Source of the DNA: Rikenellaceae bacterium UBA1749
GTDB lineage: Bacteria > Bacteroidota > Bacteroidia > Bacteroidales > Rikenellaceae
DNA: 38,929 nt
Direction: 5' to 3'
Assembly: GCA_002315675.1 (NCBI GenBank)
Contig: DCHP01000075.1
Coordinates: 1-38,929 of the forward strand
Part shown: piece after piece, positions 8,699-16,543 of the stretch
How positions within the stretch are numbered: position 1 is the stretch's first letter
Layout: every line of letters starts with the position of its first letter
Translations under genes and position numbers: made by a program
The notes under the pieces: model-generated
Databases searched by the model: none
Seen by the model: only the letters and a program-made list of their open reading frames with translations
What the model was told of the DNA's origin: nothing

Positions 8699-10426
8699 AT
8701 GAAAAGATACAGTTTACTACTTCTAAGTGTTTTCCTGACAGTTTCAGTATATGCAGGTCAGAGAGAGGCAATTTGGCCTAAAGGAAAGATGCCGGACAGC
8801 CAGGACCATCAGATAGGCGCAATGACAAATGAGTCCGGCGCAAAGGGTTTCAATCCTGACAAATATAGGATTCCATACATTGAATGGTATGATGCACCTA
8901 AAGGCGAAATAAAAGGTTGCATGATCTTGATTTCAGGGGGAAGCTACGAATGTTGTTGCGACGTTGGCCTGATTGAAAAATGGAAAAAGGTTTTCACTGA
9001 ACTTGGTTTCCAGTGCGTAAACCTTGCCTACAGGACTCCAAGGCCAAAAGGACTTCCAATATACCAGACTGCATGGGAAGACGGGCAGCGTGCCGTAAGA
9101 ATAGTCAGAAGTGAGGCTGCGAAAAGAGGGTTTGACCCAGAAAAAATCGGAGCCATTTCCATGTCTGCAGGCTCCCACCTGAATCTTCTTCTCTCAACAA
9201 GTTCACTTACAAAGTCATACAAACCGATAGACAAGATTGATAGTGTTTCATGCCACCTGAACTGGGCAATAGTGAATGCTCCCGCATACGTAACTACAGA
9301 TGGCGAGACCGGGACGCCGGCTACAAGAGAAGGTTATGGTACGGATGTCAGGATAAGTGATGTCTTTAAATTCGATGAAAAGACCTGCCCTATGAGTCTT
9401 CATCATGGTGGAAAGGATCCATACTCACCAAATGGTTCCACCCTTGTATACAGGGAACTACGTAAAAGAAGTATCCCATCAGAAATACATCTGTACCCGG
9501 ACATGGGACATGGCGCATTCGGCATTGAAAGAGGAATCGAATTCATGAGACAGATGGGATATATTCCTGACAGCAGCAGTGAAATTGAACTTATGTCAAG
9601 ATTTCCTGATGACAGCAACAGGGGAAAATACATAAAGGAAGATATATGGCCAGAAGGCAGGATGCCAGATACACAGCAGCACCAGTGCAATCCATATATT
9701 GAGTGGCATTTCCCTAAGGAACTCAAAACAACATCCATTCAGATTATATATTCTGGGGGAGGATACAACTCCAACGATCCTAACGGGTTCGAAGTTGCTC
9801 CAATGAGAAGATTCCTGAACGATAAAGGAATGACTGTTGTAACAATGAAATATCGCACACCACGCCCAAAAGGACTGGACAAACATACAACAGCATGGCA
9901 GGATCTGCAGAGAGCTGTCAGGATTGTAAGGAGCAAGGCTGTTGAATACGGGCTCAACCCGAATATGATAGGTATTATGGGTAGTTCTGCCGGAGGGCAT
10001 CTGACACTTATGGGATGCACATCATCCATTCACCAGTCATACCTTCCTCTTGACCAGATTGACAAGATTCCATGCAATGTCCAGTGGGGAATCGGGATAT
10101 ATCCTGCATATTCCCTTACCGATGGAATAGATATTGAGAATGTAAAAGGAGGAAACGAAGATAACTCTGTATTGGTTCCTGAATTTGCGTTTGACCTGAA
10201 TACATCACCAATGATTTTCATACACGGGGATTCTGACGGATGGGCTGCAATGAATTCCGTAAAATGCTGGGAAAAGATGAGAAGCATGGGAATCCAAAGT
10301 GAGGTTCATACCCTGGCAACCCGCAGACACTGTTTCCAGTTCAGAGCAAAGGAAGGAACAGGTTCATACACGTTCATTGATACTATCTGGGAATTTTTGA
10401 ATCAGAAAGGATTCGTTGGCAAATAG
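8699..10426 (+). CDS. Secreted tandem alpha/beta-hydrolase (esterase-like), internally duplicated
   Basis: A 575-residue protein with a signal peptide (cleavage near VYA-GQ, residues 17-22) and two homologous alpha/beta-hydrolase domains, about 23-295 and 314-575. The duplication is plain: IWPKGKMPDSQDHQ recurs as IWPEGRMPDTQQHQ, and YRTPRPKGL occurs in both halves. Each half has a possible catalytic triad: S156, D240, H271 in the first and S430, D511 or D513, H544 in the second. The nucleophile elbow is canonical GSSAG in the second half but SMSAG in the first. It resembles BD-FAE-like carbohydrate esterases of gut Bacteroidetes, so removal of acyl groups from plant polysaccharide is plausible; the substrate is unknown. 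purT follows 53 bases downstream. Confidence 0.8.
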   Translation: MKRYSLLLLSVFLTVSVYAGQREAIWPKGKMPDSQDHQIGAMTNESGAKGFNPDKYRIPYIEWYDAPKGEIKGCMILISGGSYECCCDVGLIEKWKKVFTELGFQCVNLAYRTPRPKGLPIYQTAWEDGQRAVRIVRSEAAKRGFDPEKIGAISMSAGSHLNLLLSTSSLTKSYKPIDKIDSVSCHLNWAIVNAPAYVTTDGETGTPATREGYGTDVRISDVFKFDEKTCPMSLHHGGKDPYSPNGSTLVYRELRKRSIPSEIHLYPDMGHGAFGIERGIEFMRQMGYIPDSSSEIELMSRFPDDSNRGKYIKEDIWPEGRMPDTQQHQCNPYIEWHFPKELKTTSIQIIYSGGGYNSNDPNGFEVAPMRRFLNDKGMTVVTMKYRTPRPKGLDKHTTAWQDLQRAVRIVRSKAVEYGLNPNMIGIMGSSAGGHLTLMGCTSSIHQSYLPLDQIDKIPCNVQWGIGIYPAYSLTDGIDIENVKGGNEDNSVLVPEFAFDLNTSPMIFIHGDSDGWAAMNSVKCWEKMRSMGIQSEVHTLATRRHCFQFRAKEGTGSYTFIDTIWEFLNQKGFVGK

Positions 10427-10479
10427 TCATAAAATTCATAACTTTATGATATCTATTGGGAAAATTAAAACTAAAAAAT

Positions 10480-11670
10480 ATGCTTAAAATTGGATCACCT
10501 TACACTCCAATAGCAAAGAAAGCTATGATGCTTGGTTCTGGAGAGCTGGGCAAGGAGGTTGTCATTGAACTTCAGAGATTCGGAGTTGAAGTAATTGCCG
10601 TAGACCGTTACGCCAATGCACCCGCAATGCAGGTTGCGCATCGCAGTTATGTAATAAGCATGCTGGATGGTCAGAAACTGCGTGAAATCATCGAAAAGGA
10701 GAAACCTGATTACATCATTCCGGAAGTTGAAGCAATTGCAACAAAGACCCTGGTTGAACTTGAAAAAGAAGGATACAATGTAATTCCGACTGCCAATGCA
10801 ACTTTCCTTACTATGAACAGGGAAGGCATCCGCCGTCTTGCAGCTGAAGAGCTTGGACTTCCTACTGCACCATATAAATTCGCCAATACTATTGAAGAAT
10901 TCAAGGCTGCAATTGATGAGATAGGTATTCCATGTGTTGTCAAGCCAATTATGAGTTCGTCAGGTCACGGACAAAGTACCATAAAGAAAAAAGAGGATAT
11001 TGAACCTGCATGGGAAGAGGCACAGAAAGGCGGACGTGCCGGTGCAGGAAGGGTTATTGTTGAAGGTTTCATAGACTTTGACTATGAAATAACCCTGCTT
11101 ACTGTCCGCCATAAGGATGGTACAACAACACTGAATCCAATCGGACATCATCAGGTTAACGGAGACTACCGTGAAAGCTGGCAGCCTCAGCCAATGACAG
11201 ATGCGGCAATTGAAGACGCAAAGATCATTGCCCACAAGATAACAGGTGCACTTGGCGGTTATGGTATTTTCGGGGTTGAAATGTTCATAAAGGGTGATAA
11301 GGTTATCTTCTCAGAAGTTTCTCCACGTCCTCACGATACCGGTATGGTTACCATGATCTCACAGGATCTGAGCGAATTTGCCCTTCATGCCAGAGCTGTT
11401 CTGGGACTTCCTATCCCAGAGATCAGATTCTTCGGTGCAAGCGCATCAAAGGCAATTGTAGTTGAAGGTGATACTGACAAAGTTGAATTCAGCGGCATTG
11501 AAGATATACTTAGCGAGCCAGGTGTTCAGATCAGAATCTTCGGCAAGCCTGAAGTTGTAGGACACAGACGTTTCGGTGTTATCCTTGCAACAGACGAAAC
11601 TGTTGAAAAGGCACTTGAAAAGGCAGAACGGGCATACAAGAAGCTTAAAGTCAACATCCTTCCCCGCTAA
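10480..11670 (+). CDS. purT: Formate-dependent phosphoribosylglycinamide formyltransferase 2
   Basis: A 396-residue ATP-grasp enzyme that formylates GAR using formate and ATP, a folate-independent route for the third step of purine synthesis. Signatures: MLGSGELGKEV near the N-terminus, DRYANAPAMQVAH, TMNREGIRRLAAEELGLP, PIMSSSGHGQS, EGFIDFDYEITLLTV and SEVSPRPHDTGMVT. The sequence reads closer to the enterobacterial PurT than to the shorter B. fragilis form that I remember. The frame is open upstream to a TTG at 10456, but ATG 10480 gives the usual N-terminus (MLKIGSPYTPIAKKAMML) and was chosen. Use of formate fits an anaerobe. Confidence 0.93.
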   Translation: MLKIGSPYTPIAKKAMMLGSGELGKEVVIELQRFGVEVIAVDRYANAPAMQVAHRSYVISMLDGQKLREIIEKEKPDYIIPEVEAIATKTLVELEKEGYNVIPTANATFLTMNREGIRRLAAEELGLPTAPYKFANTIEEFKAAIDEIGIPCVVKPIMSSSGHGQSTIKKKEDIEPAWEEAQKGGRAGAGRVIVEGFIDFDYEITLLTVRHKDGTTTLNPIGHHQVNGDYRESWQPQPMTDAAIEDAKIIAHKITGALGGYGIFGVEMFIKGDKVIFSEVSPRPHDTGMVTMISQDLSEFALHARAVLGLPIPEIRFFGASASKAIVVEGDTDKVEFSGIEDILSEPGVQIRIFGKPEVVGHRRFGVILATDETVEKALEKAERAYKKLKVNILPR

Positions 11671-11751
11671 AAGAAAATAAAAACAGAATCATCAGAACTT
11701 AAACATCGCAACTAACTGAACTATAGAAAACAGATAGTTCATATAAAGAAG

Positions 11752-11800
11752 CCCCACTCAGGCACATCAACATAGTGTTGAATCCCTGGGTGGGGTCTTT
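11752..11800 (+). terminator. Two-tier hairpin after purT, probable terminator
   Basis: CCCCACTCAGG (11752-11762) pairs with CCTGGGTGGGG (11785-11795) with one T-G wobble, and an inner stem TCAACA-TAG-TGTTGA (11767-11781) sits in its loop. TCTTTGTTTC follows on the plus strand. It lies 82 bases after purT. It may act on both strands because the convergent symporter gene ends nearby. Confidence 0.75.
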
Positions 11801-11851
11801 GTTTCATCCTGTCGTCAAAAAACAGCTTCGTGTACCGGATGCGAAAAGTAG

Positions 11852-11882
11852 ACACAAAAAAAAAGGCAGCGTAATGCTGCCC
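11852..11882 (-). terminator. Terminator of the symporter gene
   Basis: Read on the minus strand, GGGCAGC-ATTAC-GCTGCC (11865-11882) is followed by a run of nine T residues. It lies 40 bases after the stop of the symporter and is a textbook rho-independent terminator for the minus-strand cluster. Confidence 0.93.
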
Positions 11883-11921
11883 TTGAATAGTAATGCTGAC
11901 GTTATACTGACATTATCTGAC

Positions 11922-13202
11922 TCAGTCTTCGTCAGTATGGGGGACATGTTTGTCTACCATCATTGCAACCGTTGCATCACCTGTAACATTTGCAATAGTC
12001 CTCGCCATGTCAAGAGGACGGTCAACTCCCATAATAAGAGCCAGACCTTCCGGAGGGAGACCTACGGATGTCAGGACCATTACAAGTATTACTATGGAGC
12101 CTCCTGGAATTCCTGGAGTACCAATAGCACTGATTGTCGTTGTCAGGACAATAATAAGAAGCTGAGAAAAGGAAAGGTCAAATCCAAGAACCTCTGCAAT
12201 AAACACCGCCCCTATTGCCTGGTACAGGGATGTACCATTCATATTGATAGTCATACCGACAGGAAGCACAAAGGAAGTTGTCTTCCTACTGACTTTAAGA
12301 TCCCGGCAAGTAACCTCCATATTCAGCGGTAGTGTAGCCGAGGAAGAACTTGTCGTAAAGGCAAGAATCTGGACAGGCAACATTTTTCTTATAAATTCCC
12401 TAACAGGGAAATTGCGGACAAAAAGTTTTACCAGAAGCGGATAGAATCCCCATATCAGAATAGCAAGACCAAGCAGTACTGTTATCATATATAACCCAAG
12501 AGCTGCCAGCACATCCGCACTTCCTGAGTTTTCAACAATCATCTGAGCCATCAGTGCAAACACACCAACGGGCGCAAACATCATGATGATATCAATGACT
12601 TTGATTGTCATCTCATTTGCGGATGATATGAAATCAGAGAAAGCCCTGGCCTTTTCACCTGCCATAATCGTGGCGATACCCACAAATATCGCAAGTACGA
12701 TAATCTGCAACATATTCGAGTTACTGCCCATAGCTCCGAAAAAGTTCTGAGGAAATATATCAACAAGAGGCTGAAGCGGTCCTGACGAAGAATTCTGCGA
12801 TGAACTGTCAACTGCCTTATCAACGGCTGAACTATAAATCTGTTTCATTGATTCAATAGTAGACTGATCAACAACAGAACCCGGATGAATGGTATATACA
12901 ATAGCAAGACCTATTCCAACCGCACAGACTGTCGTAAGGACATATAGGACAATTGCCCTGATTCCTATCTGGGAAAGTGATGATACATTGCCTACAGCCG
13001 TTACACCTCCGATAAGAGAGAAGAATACAAGAGGAATAGCAACACAGCGGAGCATATTCATGAATATATCACCGAAAGGTGCTATCCAGTCCTCAACCTG
13101 CTGGTTACAGCCGATTTTACTCGCAACAAGACCGAAAATTATTCCAAGGAACATTCCGGCCAGAATCTTTACATATAATGGTATAGATTTAAGTTTTCGC
13201 AT
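11922..13202 (-). CDS. Dicarboxylate/amino acid:cation symporter (DAACS family)
   Basis: A 426-residue transporter with about eight membrane helices plus re-entrant hairpins, of the GltP/DctA/GLT family that takes up glutamate, aspartate or C4-dicarboxylates with Na+ or H+. Signatures are the N-terminal PLYVKILAGMFLGIIFGL, the serine-rich hairpin AFTTSSSSATLPLN, the substrate/Na+ motif MTINMNGTSLYQAIGAVF and PGIPGGSIVIL. A short polar insertion around residues 117-155 (SSAVDKAVDSSSQNSSSGP) lies in a periplasmic loop. nagB ends 14 bases upstream, so the two are probably cotranscribed. The substrate cannot be decided from the sequence. Confidence 0.9.
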   Translation of the reverse strand: MRKLKSIPLYVKILAGMFLGIIFGLVASKIGCNQQVEDWIAPFGDIFMNMLRCVAIPLVFFSLIGGVTAVGNVSSLSQIGIRAIVLYVLTTVCAVGIGLAIVYTIHPGSVVDQSTIESMKQIYSSAVDKAVDSSSQNSSSGPLQPLVDIFPQNFFGAMGSNSNMLQIIVLAIFVGIATIMAGEKARAFSDFISSANEMTIKVIDIIMMFAPVGVFALMAQMIVENSGSADVLAALGLYMITVLLGLAILIWGFYPLLVKLFVRNFPVREFIRKMLPVQILAFTTSSSSATLPLNMEVTCRDLKVSRKTTSFVLPVGMTINMNGTSLYQAIGAVFIAEVLGFDLSFSQLLIIVLTTTISAIGTPGIPGGSIVILVMVLTSVGLPPEGLALIMGVDRPLDMARTIANVTGDATVAMMVDKHVPHTDED

Positions 13203-13216
13203 AAAACAGGATATAT

Positions 13217-14011
13217 TTAGAAGATGTTATTCTTTTCAATATCCTTAAAATAGCGATATGTACCGACAGTTATTTCTTCCGTGGCAGCTTCGTCACATAC
13301 AATGATTCCCTTTGGATGAGTCTGAAGGGCACTGATAGTCCATTTCTGACATACTCCACCTTCAATGGCATGTTTCAGGGCTCGGGACTTGTTATGACCA
13401 TTTACAACGATAAGGACCTGTTCTGCATCCAGTACTGTGCCGACACCGACTGTTAGTGCAGTTTTCGGAACTTTGTTTACATCGTTTTCAAAGAAACGGG
13501 AATTTGCTATGATTGTATCAGTTGTAAGAGTCTTCTGACGGGTGCGTGAGGTCAATGAACTGAATGGTTCATTGAATGCAATATGTCCATCAGGTCCGAT
13601 ACCGCCCATAAACAGTTTGATACCACCGTAACTCTTTATCTTGTCTTCGTAACGTTTGCATTCTGCCTGGATATCCGGAGCATTTCCGTTAAGCAGATTG
13701 GTGTTTTCAGGAAGGATATCGATATGGTCGAAGAAATTCTCATGCATAAAGGTGTAATAGCTCTGAGGATGATTCTGTGGAATTCCGCAATATTCATCCA
13801 TGTTGAATGATACTACATTTCTGAAGCTTACCTTACCTTCCTTATACATACGGATTAGTTCCTTATATACTCCAAGTGGGGATGATCCTGTAGGAAGACC
13901 GATTACATATGGTTTTTCGGCAGTCGGTTTTGCCTTGTTGATTTCGTTTGCAATGTACTCTGCAGCCCAGCGGCTCAGATTTTCGTAGTTCTTCTGAATA
14001 ATGACTCTCAT
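13217..14011 (-). CDS. nagB: Glucosamine-6-phosphate deaminase
   Basis: A 264-residue enzyme converting glucosamine 6-phosphate to fructose 6-phosphate and ammonia, the entry of amino sugars into glycolysis. Motifs: GLPTGSSPLGVYKELI (residues 38-53), SFNMDEY with D72, and GGIGPDGHIAFNEP with D141, H143 and E148. The length matches the classical hexameric NagB. It is transcribed with the downstream symporter; the upstream neighbour is the RibF-like gene (43-base gap). Its presence beside glycoside hydrolases suits use of host or microbial glycans. Confidence 0.96.
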   Translation of the reverse strand: MRVIIQKNYENLSRWAAEYIANEINKAKPTAEKPYVIGLPTGSSPLGVYKELIRMYKEGKVSFRNVVSFNMDEYCGIPQNHPQSYYTFMHENFFDHIDILPENTNLLNGNAPDIQAECKRYEDKIKSYGGIKLFMGGIGPDGHIAFNEPFSSLTSRTRQKTLTTDTIIANSRFFENDVNKVPKTALTVGVGTVLDAEQVLIVVNGHNKSRALKHAIEGGVCQKWTISALQTHPKGIIVCDEAATEEITVGTYRYFKDIEKNNIF

Positions 14012-14054
14012 ATTCTTAAATTTCTTTTGTTAAAATAATTGTTTCAATGTTATA

Positions 14055-14723
14055 TTACCTGATAAGTCTGATAACACCATCAGGGAGGTTATCAATATCA
14101 AGCTGGATTACTCTATTTTCAAAATACGCTTCATATAGTCTGCCTGAAGGAGGTAGAAGTTTCGTGATGCCAGCGACAGGTGATTTGATAAGATACCCTG
14201 CCCCACCTAGCAATCTATTGGCTTCCTCTATCTGTCCGTTTTCTACCATGCGGCGTATATCCGTGGAACTTATATTTCCAAGAAGATCAATGGATACAGG
14301 TTCTATCGCTGCCTCGGCTATCACTTCCGCATTGCCTTCCCTGTTATGTCCGAACATATGATCAGAGCCCATGACATACGCCTGTACATTAAGCCTTGAT
14401 TTTAGGATGTCCTTTACAAAGTCGGAATATTCCATCTTGCTAAGTGCTTCTGTAAAAGGCATGACAAGAACGTTTCTTGCTCCGGCCTCTTCCATCAGCA
14501 GCAACTGTTCATCGAGCGTTGACAGGTCTCTGGCTGCATATCCGAAGAATATTTTCGGATGAGGATCAAAAGTCAGAATCAGGGGCTCCAGGTTTCTCTC
14601 ATCGGCTTCCCTGTTCAGTCTGTCAATAAGAAGCCTGTGCCCAAGATGGACACCATCATATGAGCCCACAGAAATTATCTTTCCCTGTACGCCAACATCA
14701 TCTATGGATCTATATACTATCAC
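14055..14723 (-). CDS. RibF-like FAD synthetase domain without riboflavin kinase
   Basis: A 222-residue protein that matches only the nucleotidyltransferase half of RibF. The HxGH-type motif is visible as SVGSYDGVHLGH (about residues 17-28), followed by LTFDPHPKIFFG, MGSDHMFGHNREGN near 118-131 and SSTDIRRMVENGQIEEANRLLGG near 152-174. Ordinary RibF is about 310 residues and ends with a riboflavin kinase domain; here only about 45 residues follow the synthetase domain. It starts at GTG 14723, since no ATG fits, with AGAAGGG upstream. It could be an FMN adenylyltransferase alone or a related cytidylyltransferase-like enzyme. It lies between the aldo/keto reductase (53 bases) and nagB. Confidence 0.8.
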   Translation of the reverse strand: MIVYRSIDDVGVQGKIISVGSYDGVHLGHRLLIDRLNREADERNLEPLILTFDPHPKIFFGYAARDLSTLDEQLLLMEEAGARNVLVMPFTEALSKMEYSDFVKDILKSRLNVQAYVMGSDHMFGHNREGNAEVIAEAAIEPVSIDLLGNISSTDIRRMVENGQIEEANRLLGGAGYLIKSPVAGITKLLPPSGRLYEAYFENRVIQLDIDNLPDGVIRLIR

Positions 14724-14776
14724 CCTATGGTATTTTCCCTTCTACTACAACTGAATAAGCAAAACAACACTAACTT

Positions 14777-16543
14777 CTATACCAGGCCCTTTGACTTAAG
14801 GAATTCACCGATAAGTGGAACACATTTCTGAAGATCTGATTCGTCCTTGCATATCTTTTCCACCGGACAGATATCACTCTTGTCATGATTCATGATTTCA
14901 TCCGTACGTTTATCATAAAGTGCACGGATATTATTCTGTTTAAGAAGTTCAAGTGCCGGCATGGAAATAAGGTCAGCATAGACTTCCTTTACACCACCAA
15001 GTATCATAAACAGGGCTGCACCCTTTCCAATTACCTTATCCGCAAGAACTGCACCCTTAAGTGTTTCAGGTTCCTCTGTATACAATTTGTATATATCACT
15101 AACCCCTATGCCATCGAAAGTTCTGAAAGCTGCTCCGCCTGAACAAAGTACAAGAGAGTGATTACCATCATGCAGAGTATCTTTCAGATCCATAAGGGAA
15201 ACAAAGCCCTGACGAATGGTATGAACATATCTGTCAATTTTTCTAAGCTGGACAGGAATATCTATTTTCTGAGGACATTCATCTATACATTCTCCGCATC
15301 CGGTACAATGATCTGCCTGGCGCAGTTTTGGGACTGACCTGTCATATCCTATCAGAAATGCACGTCTAGCGCTGGAATAGTTCTCATCTGATGTATTATG
15401 GGCAAAGTTACCTTCATTTACACATTTATTGTAATGCGTCAGTATTGCAGGAATATCAAGTCCATAAGGACATGGCATACAATACTTGCAGTCATTGCAT
15501 GGGATTGTAGGATACTTCAACATCATAGCCGCGATATCTTCCAGAAATGCATTATCATCATCTGAAAGTGGAGCAAGAGGGGAATATGTCTTCAGATTAT
15601 CCTGCAGATGTTCCATACAACTCATACCGGAAAGTACTGTCAGAACTTTAGGGAATGAACCAGCAAACCTGAAGGCCCATGAAGCAACACTACCTTCCGG
15701 ATTGCGGCGCACAAGCCTGCTGACCAGATGGTCTGGCAATTTCGAAAGTCTGCCTCCAAGAAGCGGTTCCATTACAATAACCGGAATATCACGTTTTGCA
15801 AGTTCACCATAAAGATACTCTGCATTGACATTCCTGCCTGAAGCATGTTTCCAGTCGGCATAATTCATCTGTATCAGAACAAAATCCCAGTGAATTTCAT
15901 CATGGCGGCTCATCATATGGTCAAAAAGACGGACATCCCCATGGAAAGAGAATCCAAGGTTTCTGATTCTTCCTGCCTTGCGTTCCTCAAGAAGGTAATC
16001 AAGAAGACCATTGTCTATAAATCTCCTGTTGAAAAGTTCAAAGCAATCACGTCCGCCACCTATGGAATGAAGAAGATAATAATCAAGATAATCAACCTTA
16101 AGTTTTTCCATTGAGCTGTGATACATCCTTATCGAATTCTCCAGGGTAGGTTCCGGCATATTGGAAAGCTTTGTTGAAACGAAATAGCTGCTACGTGGAT
16201 GACGGGAAAGGGCATTTCCGACAGCGACTTCAGACCAGCCTTGGGAATAGACTGGAGCCGTATCAAAAAAGTTTACTCCATGTTCAATTGCATAGTCCAC
16301 AAGTTGATTTACAGCCTCCTGATCCAGGATATTTCCATCCTCTGCAGGTTTTTCAAGTGCAGGGAAACGCATACATCCATACCCAAGAATAGATACCTTA
16401 TCCCCAGAATTATGATTAACCCTTGTAGACATTTCGCCACTTCCTGCGGCGATATCTGTATTCTCTTCAGAGGCAGAGCATGACGTAAGTACTCCAGCTG
16501 TTCCAAGCCCCATATATTTTATGAAAGTCCTTCTGTTTATCAT
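14777..16543 (-). CDS. Tat-exported aldo/keto reductase with 2x[4Fe-4S] and DUF1893 domain
   Basis: A 588-residue three-part protein. The N-terminus NRRTFIKYMGLGTAG has a twin-arginine motif (R4, R5), and LTSC at 19-22 is a lipobox, so a Tat lipoprotein is likely. Residues about 45-325 are an aldo/keto reductase with the tetrad D94, Y99, K125, H159. Two 4Fe-4S motifs follow: C349/C352/C355/C358 and C413/C416/C419/C423. Residues about 455-570 look like DUF1893 (LKGAVLADKVIGKGAAL, ending in CPVEKIC). The start codon overlaps the stop of the upstream polyferredoxin gene by 4 bases, pointing to a joint electron-transfer function. The substrate is unknown. Confidence 0.85.
   Translation of the reverse strand: MINRRTFIKYMGLGTAGVLTSCSASEENTDIAAGSGEMSTRVNHNSGDKVSILGYGCMRFPALEKPAEDGNILDQEAVNQLVDYAIEHGVNFFDTAPVYSQGWSEVAVGNALSRHPRSSYFVSTKLSNMPEPTLENSIRMYHSSMEKLKVDYLDYYLLHSIGGGRDCFELFNRRFIDNGLLDYLLEERKAGRIRNLGFSFHGDVRLFDHMMSRHDEIHWDFVLIQMNYADWKHASGRNVNAEYLYGELAKRDIPVIVMEPLLGGRLSKLPDHLVSRLVRRNPEGSVASWAFRFAGSFPKVLTVLSGMSCMEHLQDNLKTYSPLAPLSDDDNAFLEDIAAMMLKYPTIPCNDCKYCMPCPYGLDIPAILTHYNKCVNEGNFAHNTSDENYSSARRAFLIGYDRSVPKLRQADHCTGCGECIDECPQKIDIPVQLRKIDRYVHTIRQGFVSLMDLKDTLHDGNHSLVLCSGGAAFRTFDGIGVSDIYKLYTEEPETLKGAVLADKVIGKGAALFMILGGVKEVYADLISMPALELLKQNNIRALYDKRTDEIMNHDKSDICPVEKICKDESDLQKCVPLIGEFLKSKGLV

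Noticed and set aside
10427..10449. Inverted repeat TCATAAA / TTTATGA between the esterase gene and purT as a terminator
   Set aside because: A/T-only stem with no T-run after it; too weak to stop transcription.
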